DNA from: Bacteroidota bacterium | GTDB taxonomy: Bacteria; Bacteroidota; Ignavibacteria; Kapaibacteriales; UBA2268 | Direction of reading: 5' to 3' | DNA length: 64,000 nt | Assembly (NCBI GenBank): GCA_021780815.1 | Contig: JAJXYC010000002.1 | Coordinates: 139,550 to 203,549, forward strand | In this document: piece after piece, positions 52,952 through 60,787 of the stretch | Layout of the letters: the number at the start of each line of letters is the position of its first letter | Position numbering within the stretch: the stretch's first letter is position 1 | Program-made: the position numbers and the translations under genes | The notes under the pieces: generated by a model | Told to the model about the DNA's origin: nothing | Seen by the model: only the letters and a program-made list of their open reading frames with translations | Databases searched by the model: none

Positions 52952-53495
52952 GTTTGTAAATATATTATTAATATTCTTTTTCTTATTTGGGCTTAGTTCA
53001 GAGCTTGTATCCCAAGATAAAGTAACAAACATTATAACCGATTCAACTCGTTTAGAACTAAACAAAAAAGATTCAACCATGACAAAACTTAAAAAGTATC
53101 CCACTACGGCTGTTATACGCTCATTAATTTTGCCGGGCTGGGGACAATATTACAATGAATCTTATTGGAAAGCACCTGTTTTTGTTGCGGCTTGGGGAAC
53201 AATCCTCTTTTTTATTTATGATAACAATAATAAATATAATCAAGCGGCAAATGAATATGCTAATTATTCGGGAACTGATTTATCCCAACAGAACTATCTT
53301 TACCGCAAACGGGAATACTTCAGAGATTACCGTGATTTAAATATTTTCTATTTAGCAGGTGTTTATATTATTTCTGCTATCGATGCTTATTCCGATGCAA
53401 ATTTATATGAATTTAACGTTAATAATAACATTTCTTTAAACTATGGCGTAAATTATTTTGGTAGCGTTTTAGTATCGCTTAAAATTGAATTTTAA
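52944..53495 (+). CDS. DUF5683 membrane protein
   Basis: 183 residues. Start is TTG at 52944, within the znuA end and preceded by AAAGGAAG at the right distance. Signal (VNILLIFFFLFGLSSELVSQ), then the DUF5683 domain: AVIRSLILPGWGQYYNESYWKAPVFVAAWGTILFFIY, a YNQAANEYANYSG segment, YRKREYFRDYRDLNIFYLAGVYIISAIDAYSDANL. Family common in Bacteroidota; function unknown. Confidence 0.8.
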   Translation: MNKFVNILLIFFFLFGLSSELVSQDKVTNIITDSTRLELNKKDSTMTKLKKYPTTAVIRSLILPGWGQYYNESYWKAPVFVAAWGTILFFIYDNNNKYNQAANEYANYSGTDLSQQNYLYRKREYFRDYRDLNIFYLAGVYIISAIDAYSDANLYEFNVNNNISLNYGVNYFGSVLVSLKIEF

Positions 53496-53586
53496 TCCTT
53501 AATTTTATAAACTTAAATAAAATATTTTTTTTTCTTATCGTTTATTTTTATTATTAGAAATACAATTCAAACAAAAAGGTAAATAA

Positions 53587-54843
53587 ATGGCAGAAAATGT
53601 TTTAGAAAAATTTTTACGCTATGTTAAAATTGATACTCAATCCGATGAATCATCTGAGCAAACTCCCAGCACTCATAAGCAATTTGATTTAGGAAATCTT
53701 TTACATAAGGAATTGTTATCATTAGGTTACAAAGATGCAATAATTGATGAACATTGCTATGTTATAGCAACTATTCCATCAAATATACCAAGTAATCACC
53801 CAGCTTTTGGTAAAGTGCCTACAATTGGTTTAGTGGCACATATCGACACTTCTCCTGATGTAACTGACACAAACGTAAAACCACAAATTATTGAAAATTA
53901 TAAAGGTGGCGATATTGTTTTAAAAGGAGACCCTTCAATCAAAATAACAATTGCTGAAAACCCTACTTTAAACGAATGTTTAGGACAGACATTAGTTACA
54001 ACTGATGGAACAACATTACTTGGGGCAGACGATAAAGCTGGTGTCGCCGCAATTATGCAATTAGCAGAAGATTTAATTGGAAATAATCAAATTTTACACG
54101 GTGATATTAGAATTGCTTTTACTCCCGACGAAGAAATTGGACAGGGAACTAAATTTTTTAACATTAAAAAATTTAATTGCCAATATGCCTATACTATTGA
54201 TGGCGAAATGCCTGGTGAATTAAATAAAGAAACTTTCAGTGCAAATGCAGGTATTGTTAAAATTTATGGTAGAGATATACATCCTGGCTCAGCAAAGAAC
54301 ATTATGGTTAATGCTGTAAGAGTTGCGAGCGAAATAATTAGCCGTTTCCCAAAAGATATGGCACCTGAAACTACCGAAGGTCATCAACCTTATATTCATC
54401 CTCATACAGTGGAAGGGACAGTTGGATTTGCTACTTTTAAAATTTTATTCCGTGACTTTGTTACTACTGGACTTGATAAACAAAAAGAAATCGTTGAAAA
54501 GATTATTGCGGAAGTTCAAAAATTATACCCTGCCGCTGAAATCACTTTTGAAGTTAAAGAGCAATATAGGAATATGCTCGATACTTTGGAAAAACACCCT
54601 GTGGTATTAGATAATTTATTTGAAGCGGCAACAAGAGCAGGTGCTAAACCTTATTGGAAACCTATTCGTGGTGGCACTGATGGTTCAAGACTTACTGAAA
54701 TGGGATTACCTACTCCTAATATTTATAACGGCGGTCAAAACTTCCACAGTAAAAATGAATGGTTATCTGTAGATGCTCTTAAAATGACGGTAGATACTTT
54801 AAAGCATCTTATTTCAATATACGTAGAAAAGTCTTCTTTATAA
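53587..54843 (+). CDS. pepT: peptidase T (tripeptidase)
   Basis: 418 residues of the M20B family. FLRYVKIDTQSDE start, GLVAHIDTSPD (first zinc His and Asp), LLGADDKAGVAAIMQL (bridging Asp), FTPDEEIGQGT (catalytic Glu pair), ARD-like YGRDIHPGSAKNIMVNA, and GGTDGSRLTEMGLPTPNIYNGGQNFHSKNEW (last ligands). Releases the N-terminal residue from tripeptides in the cytoplasm. Ends at a strong terminator. Confidence 0.94.
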   Translation: MAENVLEKFLRYVKIDTQSDESSEQTPSTHKQFDLGNLLHKELLSLGYKDAIIDEHCYVIATIPSNIPSNHPAFGKVPTIGLVAHIDTSPDVTDTNVKPQIIENYKGGDIVLKGDPSIKITIAENPTLNECLGQTLVTTDGTTLLGADDKAGVAAIMQLAEDLIGNNQILHGDIRIAFTPDEEIGQGTKFFNIKKFNCQYAYTIDGEMPGELNKETFSANAGIVKIYGRDIHPGSAKNIMVNAVRVASEIISRFPKDMAPETTEGHQPYIHPHTVEGTVGFATFKILFRDFVTTGLDKQKEIVEKIIAEVQKLYPAAEITFEVKEQYRNMLDTLEKHPVVLDNLFEAATRAGAKPYWKPIRGGTDGSRLTEMGLPTPNIYNGGQNFHSKNEWLSVDALKMTVDTLKHLISIYVEKSSL

Positions 54844-54872
54844 TTTAAATCAAAATCACAACAAAAAATAGC

Positions 54873-54902
54873 AAAGGCTGTCCAAAAGACAGCCTTTTTT
54901 TT
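54873..54902 (+). terminator. rho-independent terminator of pepT
   Basis: AAAGGCTGTC-CAAAA-GACAGCCTTT with perfect 10-base arms followed by a T run. Confidence 0.92.
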
Positions 54903-54909
54903 ATTTGTT

Positions 54910-55075
54910 GTCATTCTGAGCGAAGCAAAGAATCCATTAGATTCCCTCTTGCGAGGGAATGACATGTAGTGCATTGTCATTCTGATCGAAGCAAAGAATC
55001 TAAGCGAATGCAAAAACGCTACAAAGCGAAGCGGAATTACCACACCTCCCGCAATTGCTTCGCAATTGCTTATTA
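54910..55075. repeat. dispersed repeat block, copy 1
   Basis: GTCATTCTGAGCGAAGCAAA-type repeats twice, the hairpin ATTCCCTC-TTGC-GAGGGAAT, then GCTACAAAGCGAAGCGGAAT followed by TACCACACCTCCCGCAATTG. Almost the same order recurs at 58668-58795. Confidence 0.85.
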
Positions 55076-55077
55076 TA

Positions 55078-55266
55078 CTTTTTCTAATTTAACAAATTCT
55101 TTATATATAAAGAGTGTTTTTTTGAAAAAAATTACAATTTTGATAAAAAAAAATAAAATTTTTTTTGCATTCCCATTTTTTCCCTTGTCATTTCCGTGTT
55201 GTAGGGGTTCAAAATATTGAACCCCTACATTTCCTCTGTCATTTCCGTGGAAACGGGGAACCAACG
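55078..55266. repeat. about 190-bp repeat with GTAGGGGTTCAA hairpin, copy 1
   Basis: Starts TTTCTAATTTAACAAATTCT, ends ACGGGGAACCAACGTCATTC; includes a perfect 12-base hairpin GTAGGGGTTCAA-AATA-TTGAACCCCTAC. Copies at 58463-58660 and (shorter) 60660-60787. Its end overlaps the TGA of the T9SS gene at 55267. Confidence 0.88.
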
Positions 55267-56733
55267 TCATTCTATCATCATTCTCACGGCTTCTCGTTTT
55301 GTGCCGTAATCGATTAGTATGGTGTAAGAACCTGTGGGCAAAGTGCTTACGTCAAGTTCCAGAGTGCCTGTGCTTGTATAGCCCGACCAAAGCGGGAACG
55401 AGCGACCAAGCAAATCCACCGCCGTAATCGATACTTGCCCCTCCTGCTGCAAATTCAATCGTGTAGTTGTATGGGCGGGGTTGGGATAAGGACTTATTAT
55501 TTTTTGGGAAGCATTATTTTCTTTATTACTTAAGTATTTAGGAATTACTTCTGTAATAACTAAACTATCACTCCCATTTTTTGCAATAATAAATAAATGA
55601 TTATTTGGAGCTTCAACTACATTAAACACCGTGCAATCTAAATACTTGTTTCTTTGCCATGCATAGCTTTCCAAATGTTTTCCATTTTTATCAAATAATT
55701 GTAAATAACTACCATAAGGGTTTTTAGTATTTCCATCTGGGAAAAACCTTCCAGAAGCAGCAATTATCTCACTCTTTTCTAAATATGTTACTCCGAGTAT
55801 ATCAATACTATTATTATTATCTTCTATTGGTTCAATCCAATCTATTTCACCATTTGGAGCATATTTAATCAAGCATTTTATTATTTTGCTTGAATTTGAT
55901 AATTTACTAAAAACTATCCAAGAAAAATCTTTTGTTTTTCCTACTGCATACTCTTGTACATTGAAAGTATCATTTTCGTATACAATTTTATTTTCTACTA
56001 ATTTTTTTGAGTAATATTTACCAGAAAAATCAAATTCGTACTTATATTCTAAAGCATTGTATGGATTACCATCGCCATTCTTTGATTTCAACATTGTAAA
56101 TATAAAATGACCATTATCTAAATAGTGAAGTGGAGTCCCGCCTTGCCAAACATCCGAATCGATGCTTGATGCATCTAAATCTACAATATTAAGTATTCGA
56201 TAATTCATATCTGTTGTAATAATATGGTATCTTCGTTTTGATCCTGTTTCTTTATCTGTAGAATAAATTAAAAAAAACAAACTGTCCCCTTTTCTTGGTA
56301 TATCGGTTGCACCCTTCCGAATATATCCATCAAAATAAGTTTTTTCAATAATTTTATCAACTGTTTTAAAATCCTTTGAATAAACAAAATTAAAATAATA
56401 TATTGTATCGTTAAGACCATAAAACAGCTTTACTGATAAATAATTATCATAGAAATCAATCCTTCTAATGTCAGATGTAAAAGGGCTAAATTTATTTTGA
56501 CCAATTTTTTCACCTTTCAAATTATAACAAAGTGTTCTATCATTATTGTCTTGCGAGAAAAATAAATATAATTTATCTTCATTGATTGTTGCAACTGGTG
56601 GGAAATAAAATTTTGCGGAATCACCAGTTATTACAAACTCGTTTACAATATTTAGTTTATCCGAAGCAACCACTCTAATGGTATTTAGAATTATTATCAA
56701 AAAAACAACAACCACAGGTAATAATTTTTTCAT
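55267..56733 (-). CDS. exported beta-propeller-like protein with T9SS type A sorting domain
   Basis: 488 residues. Signal peptide (LLPVVVVFLIIILNTIRVVAS), then about 380 residues of repetitive strands without a family I can name, then a T9SS CTD: IISPYPNPAHTTTRLNLQQEGQVSITAVDLLGR...LPTGSYTILIDYGTKREAVRMMIE. It should be exported by Sec and secreted or surface-attached by T9SS. By hand count the CTD part (about 55267-55495) is near 49% G+C against 23% in the next 60 bases, so the sorting domain seems to have a different history from the cargo. The stop lies inside a repeat. Confidence 0.78.
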   Translation of the reverse strand: MKKLLPVVVVFLIIILNTIRVVASDKLNIVNEFVITGDSAKFYFPPVATINEDKLYLFFSQDNNDRTLCYNLKGEKIGQNKFSPFTSDIRRIDFYDNYLSVKLFYGLNDTIYYFNFVYSKDFKTVDKIIEKTYFDGYIRKGATDIPRKGDSLFFLIYSTDKETGSKRRYHIITTDMNYRILNIVDLDASSIDSDVWQGGTPLHYLDNGHFIFTMLKSKNGDGNPYNALEYKYEFDFSGKYYSKKLVENKIVYENDTFNVQEYAVGKTKDFSWIVFSKLSNSSKIIKCLIKYAPNGEIDWIEPIEDNNNSIDILGVTYLEKSEIIAASGRFFPDGNTKNPYGSYLQLFDKNGKHLESYAWQRNKYLDCTVFNVVEAPNNHLFIIAKNGSDSLVITEVIPKYLSNKENNASQKIISPYPNPAHTTTRLNLQQEGQVSITAVDLLGRSFPLWSGYTSTGTLELDVSTLPTGSYTILIDYGTKREAVRMMIE

Positions 56734-56775
56734 TTCTACTCCTTTAAATTATTTTTAATATATTAATTTATATTT

Positions 56776-56820
56776 TAACGAAGGGCTCCATGGCTAAATA
56801 TTTACCAAGAAGCCCCTCTT
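56776..56820 (-). terminator. hairpin after the small T9SS gene
   Basis: On the minus strand AGGGGCTTC and GGAGCCCTT pair around an AT-rich loop, just beyond the stop of the gene ending at 56831. Confidence 0.5.
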
Positions 56821-56830
56821 TGCATAACTA

Positions 56831-57271
56831 TTATTCAATCATAATAGCTTTTGAACCACAAACCCCATTTTCTAAAATTACAAATACAAGATATTTACCT
56901 TTGACAATGTTATTAAATTTCAATAATCCATCATCGAGTTTTATTAAATAAGTATTAATGCTTTCATAAGTATCAATGCTAATTAATTTAATTTTTTCAA
57001 TTTTTAAACCTGAATTATTGAAAATCAATCTTGCTTCTCCTGATGATACAGGATTGGGGTAAATTTCAAATGTAAATTTTGAGGTCTTATCAATTCTTTG
57101 TATTTGAAATTTTTCGTTAAACACTTTTCTAACAATTATATTTCTGTCAGATTGTATTTTGGGTGAGATACTCAATGCAATTGGCTCTGCACAATTTAAA
57201 GTATTAGTAATAACAAATAAACTTGGGATTATTGTTAGAAAAAGAACATTTGTTATCCGTATTATTGACAT
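56831..57271 (-). CDS. small exported protein with T9SS-like sorting domain
   Basis: 146 residues from the ATG at 57271; a GTG four codons upstream is possible, but the AAGGAG lies about 11 bases before the ATG. Signal peptide (VLFLTIIPSLFVITNTLNCAE), a short linker and a CTD (FEIYPNPVSSGEARLIFNNSGLKIEKIKLISIDTYES...VKGKYLVFVILENGVCGSKAIMIE). The IYPNP start is the usual type A opening. Overlaps the end of the Cys-rich gene by 10 bases, so the pair is probably expressed together. Confidence 0.7.
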   Translation of the reverse strand: MSIIRITNVLFLTIIPSLFVITNTLNCAEPIALSISPKIQSDRNIIVRKVFNEKFQIQRIDKTSKFTFEIYPNPVSSGEARLIFNNSGLKIEKIKLISIDTYESINTYLIKLDDGLLKFNNIVKGKYLVFVILENGVCGSKAIMIE

Positions 57272-58053
57272 ATTGTTGTACACTCCTTACTCGAATAACC
57301 TGAATAACCTTGAATATTAAAACACGGATTTTCCGAGGGTGGTTGAGCGCCTTGGCATAATCCTTCTCCTTCTATTATTGTCGTTTTATAGAATTGATCT
57401 CCACACCTGCAGAATTTTACATAATGTGCACAGCAAGTTGAATTTGCAGATTCGCATGGATGAGTCATCGTAATAACTCCAGGTCCTTGACCTCCTGTTC
57501 CTGCATCTTTAAAATAATAACATATATATTGGCAAGTAAAATTTGAGTAATAGACATCTGCGTAGCATTTTTCAAAATTAGTTGGATTACTGCAGTCGGG
57601 TGGTACCCCTAAGCATTGATAAGCAGACTTTTTGTCTTCATCTAGGCTGTTATAATAATTTTCGAAAGCTTTTTCAGCCATCAGGGAAGATGCTTGACTA
57701 AAAAGGACTCCAAATTGGACATAATTAATATCAGAAAAGTTATCCGGCCATCCTGGAAACATTATAATTTGAAGATAACAATTTTCATCCCAACTAATAT
57801 TTAATAATTTTGTTTCAAGTCTTTGATGTGGATTTCCATTATCGCAATCTGGTGATGTAATTTCACATATTCGAACCATATAGTCGACATGTACAGAACA
57901 TCCTAAATAGGTCATATCAAATCCATATGTTGTCCAATCACTGCAGATTTTTCCTTGTTCTTCTGGATAACAAATATCTAAATCTGCGTAACTCTTATTG
58001 ACTAAAAAGAAAAAGCCAAAAAGAAAAAACAATATAAGCACTTTATTTTTCAT
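57262..58053 (-). CDS. secreted cysteine-rich protein, 20 Cys
   Basis: 263 residues with a signal peptide (ILFFLFGFFFLVNKSYAD) and 20 cysteines, implying many disulfides and extracellular location. Landmarks: GCSVHVDYMVRICEITSPDC, GVPPDCSNPTNFEKCYADVYYS, STCCAHYVKFCRCGDQFY and CTTIC at the end. No sorting domain of its own; the next gene, overlapping it, supplies one. A related-looking protein lies at 63184. I know no family for it. Confidence 0.7.
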   Translation of the reverse strand: MKNKVLILFFLFGFFFLVNKSYADLDICYPEEQGKICSDWTTYGFDMTYLGCSVHVDYMVRICEITSPDCDNGNPHQRLETKLLNISWDENCYLQIIMFPGWPDNFSDINYVQFGVLFSQASSLMAEKAFENYYNSLDEDKKSAYQCLGVPPDCSNPTNFEKCYADVYYSNFTCQYICYYFKDAGTGGQGPGVITMTHPCESANSTCCAHYVKFCRCGDQFYKTTIIEGEGLCQGAQPPSENPCFNIQGYSGYSSKECTTICQ

Positions 58054-58148
58054 ATAAATTAAACCTTTTAATTGATAATATTAATTTTTTACCATTTATT
58101 TCACCGGTTAGGGAGCAAACGCCTGTGGTAACAATGCTAATGCTAAAC

Positions 58149-58198
58149 GCTACAAAGCAGTGCGGAACTACCACACCTCCCGCAAGTTGCTTTGTAGC
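58149..58198. repeat. hairpin repeat GCTACAAAGCA/TGCTTTGTAGC
   Basis: Perfect 11-base arms around a 28-base centre with its own GCGG/CCGC pairing. Relatives at 55018 and 58748 share the centre. Confidence 0.8.
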
Positions 58199-58342
58199 AG
58201 CGTCACAATAAATTTCCACTCGCAGTTGTATAAAAATAATTTTCCTCGGCAAAATTTATTTGAACAAAGTAATTTCTCTTTCTTTGGATAATTTGCACTA
58301 ATCGCTGTTTCAATACAATAAAAATATTTTTGAAGCATCCAC

Positions 58343-58374
58343 ATAAAGCCATAAAGCCATAAAGCCATAAAGCC
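58343..58374. repeat. 8-bp microsatellite ATAAAGCC x4
   Basis: Four perfect copies in a row. Period 8 is not a multiple of 3, so any frame through it could switch, but no convincing gene crosses it. Confidence 0.85.
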
Positions 58375-58462
58375 CATCTTATGCCCTTTTTCAATTTTCC
58401 TTTCTTCTCTATGTATCCCTTTATTTTTATCATACTTTTTACATTCTTGCAAAAACTTTCTT

Positions 58463-58660
58463 TTCTAATTTAACAAATTCTTTATATATAAAGAGTGTTT
58501 TTTTGGAAAAAAGTTACAGTCAGATGCAAAAAAATTTTAAAATTTTTTTTTGCATTCCCATTTTTTCCCTTGTCATTTCCGTGTTGTAGGGGTTCAAAAT
58601 ATTGAACCCCTACATTTCCTCTGTCATTTCCGTGGAAATGGGGAACCAACGTCATTCATC
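58463..58660. repeat. about 195-bp repeat, copy 2
   Basis: Near-identical to 55078-55266, including the GTAGGGGTTCAA hairpin; differs in the poly-A part and in AAATGGGG for AAACGGGG. Confidence 0.88.
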
Positions 58661-59150
58661 GCAATTGGATTCCCTCTTGCGAGGGAATGACATGTAGTGC
58701 ATTGTCATTCTGAGCGTAGCAAAGAATCCAAGCGAATGCAAAAATGCTACAAAGCGAAGCGGAATTACCACACCTCCCGCAATTACTCATAAAATTTTTC
58801 TAATTTAACAAATTCTTTTTATATATAACAATCGAAGAGCAAAAAAATTACACTCAGATGCAAAAAAATTTTTCCGTCATTCCCATTTTGTTCCTGTCAT
58901 TCCCGTGTAAACGGGAATCTACCCCGTCATTCTTCGCAAATAGATTCCCTCTTGCGAGGGAATGACAATTTTACTTTTCCTTGTCATTCCCGTGAAAACG
59001 GGGAATCTACCCCGTCATTCTTCGCAAATGGATTCCCTCTTGCGAGGGAATGACACGTAGTGCATTGTCATTCTGAGCGGAGCGAAGAATCCAGACTAAT
59101 ACAAATGGATTCTTCAGTCGCTGACGCTCCTTCAGAATGACGCAATCGTC
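58661..59150. repeat. dispersed repeat cluster, copies 2-4
   Basis: 58668-58795 repeats the block at 54935-55065; 58799-58830 is a third TTTCTAATTTAACAAATTCT start; 58870-59150 has several GTCATTC(C/T)GTG..., ATTCCCTC-TTGC-GAGGGAAT and TTCTGAGCGGAGCGAAGAAT repeats. No gene. Confidence 0.82.
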
Positions 59151-59244
59151 TTTCTCCGTCATTGCGAGTCTCGATTTATCGTAGTTGTAGTGAATAATTT
59201 TTAATAAAAATTCTTTGTTATCATATGCTATTTTATTGTTGTTA

Positions 59245-59667
59245 TTAGAATTTTTGCGAATCCCCTTGTGTTTGCCATTTAATTCGTAACCAAAATAAGT
59301 AGCCCCAAAAAATTGCACTAATAATTGTAAAAGGTAGTATGATATATGCAAAACTATCAATATTTAAAAGTATTATTGAAATATTTATAAAAATTAAGCA
59401 TAATAAAATAAATAAAATCTTATTATTTTGTCTTAATTTATTAAAATAAATCAATTCTTCGTTGAAATATTTTATTTTTGAAATATTATAGTTTTTTGTT
59501 GGGACATATATTAATAAGAATAGTACCATATTCAAAAATAAATAAAAAATACTTACATTAAAGTAATTTTCCAAAAAGGGCTTTGTAAATATCAATAAAT
59601 ATCCCATAATAAGAATAGATACTTTGATTTTTTTACTTAATATAATTTCAGTGATACGTTTGATCAT
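59245..59667 (-). CDS. small membrane protein, about four helices
   Basis: 140 residues from the ATG at 59667, preceded by GGGA at 7 bases. Hydrophobic segments: ILIMGYLLIFTKPFL, IFYLFLNMVLFLLIYV, ILFILLCLIFINISIILLNI and IILPFTIISAIFWGYLFWL. No family recognised. It starts 22 bases after the lipoprotein gene ends, in the same direction, and may be its partner. Confidence 0.6.
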   Translation of the reverse strand: MIKRITEIILSKKIKVSILIMGYLLIFTKPFLENYFNVSIFYLFLNMVLFLLIYVPTKNYNISKIKYFNEELIYFNKLRQNNKILFILLCLIFINISIILLNIDSFAYIILPFTIISAIFWGYLFWLRIKWQTQGDSQKF

Positions 59668-59689
59668 ATAAATTCCCAAAATAAGTGTC

Positions 59690-60559
59690 CTAAAAACCAG
59701 AACGATCTAATGCCTCCCAAGCCAATGCTGCATAAGAAGAACCTATAAAATTCCCTGCAACATCTGCAGATCCAACCCATGCAAACCAAGAAAAATTTTT
59801 CATATTGCTAATAAACTCTGCTTTTTTACTTTGTTGTATTATATTAATAGCGTCCTTTTTCTTTGTGTTTATAATGGGTGGTACATTATAAATCTTTTGA
59901 TACCATAATGTTGAAGAATGCTTTAATAATGATATAAGTTTTAGAGATTTGTATTCATAGGGAGCCCAGTCAACGTTAAGAATCTGTGATTCTAACGAAT
60001 TAATATCTATTAAAAATTTTTCAGGGCTTTCTTTTAATGAATCACCGTTTAGATTTGTTAAATTCTCTATTGAATAGTTAACAATCAAATCTCTTATTTT
60101 AGTTATCCATAAAGAATCCTTTGCTGACGAATTTGGTATATATGCTTTATTAATGTAATCGCTAAAAGTTTGGTAGTATAGTGAATCTAAATTTAAATAA
60201 CCTAAATTCCACCCATAATCTATACCTAATGTATCTACCATTAAATATGCTTCATTGTATGTTAATGATGGGTTTATACCAGTTTCTTGATATGTTAATT
60301 GAACAACATAAGCAAGTTGATTGCAAAAATTTTGCCTGCTTGTATAGGGATTGTCAAATTGAATTTTGTTTTCATCGATATAGTTAAGAAAATATTCTAA
60401 TAAAACATTATGTATAATCCCTATTGAATCATATGGATTTACATTATATAAAGTATTTTTTGAATTATAGTCAATTATATTATCTTTATGAAAGTTCTCA
60501 CACGAATTAAAAATAATAAAAACTACAATGATTAAAGTAGAGATAAAATATTTTTTCAT
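59690..60559 (-). CDS. lipoprotein with Gly/Ala-rich C-terminus, unknown function
   Basis: 289 residues. Lipobox (IIVVFIIFNSCENFHKD), a helical body, and a C-terminal WFAWVGSADVAGNFIGSSYAALAWEALDRSGF. Small-residue patterns of this kind (AxxAGxxxGSxxAA) occur in membrane-active or bacteriocin-like tails of some Bacteroidota proteins, but I cannot place it in a family. It is followed closely by a small membrane protein, which could fit a secreted effector with an immunity or transport partner; that is speculation. Confidence 0.6.
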   Translation of the reverse strand: MKKYFISTLIIVVFIIFNSCENFHKDNIIDYNSKNTLYNVNPYDSIGIIHNVLLEYFLNYIDENKIQFDNPYTSRQNFCNQLAYVVQLTYQETGINPSLTYNEAYLMVDTLGIDYGWNLGYLNLDSLYYQTFSDYINKAYIPNSSAKDSLWITKIRDLIVNYSIENLTNLNGDSLKESPEKFLIDINSLESQILNVDWAPYEYKSLKLISLLKHSSTLWYQKIYNVPPIINTKKKDAINIIQQSKKAEFISNMKNFSWFAWVGSADVAGNFIGSSYAALAWEALDRSGF

Positions 60560-60597
60560 TTTGAATGACTCTTTTTTAATTTACAAAATTTATTGAA

Positions 60598-60787
60598 TTT
60601 TTTAGGCATTACTGCACAGTTCCGAACTTCTGCCCTGCAATTTTTAAATAATGACACAGATTTTTGAAAAAAATAAAATTTTTTTTGCATTCCCATTTTT
60701 TCCCTTGTCATTTCCGTGTTGTAGGGGTTCAAAATATTGAACCCCTACATTTCCCCTGTCATTCCCGTGGAAACGGGGAACCACTGC
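60598..60787. repeat. repeat block, copy 3
   Basis: 60600-60640 matches the window end (TAGGCATTACTGCACAGTTC); 60660-60787 is the 3' part of the ~190-bp repeat with the GTAGGGGTTCAA hairpin, ending just before the stop of the next T9SS gene. Confidence 0.85.

Larger units (their letters stand above)
58054..58462. other. gene-free region with small repeats
   Basis: Contains the hairpin at 58149, an 8-bp microsatellite at 58343 and a copy of AATTTCCACTCGCAGTTGTA at 58209 that recurs at the window end. ORFs here are repeat translations. Confidence 0.5.

Noticed and set aside
54735..55043. Minus-strand ORF with FPRKRES and ASLRMT peptides
   Set aside because: Typical translation of dispersed repeats, antisense to the pepT end.
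58043..58452. Three small minus-strand ORFs upstream of the Cys-rich gene
   Set aside because: They run through the microsatellite and hairpin repeats and disagree on frame; no ribosome site.
59007..59360. Minus-strand ORF with ILRSAQNDN and RVIPSQEG peptides
   Set aside because: Repeat translation overlapping the membrane-protein gene; no family features.
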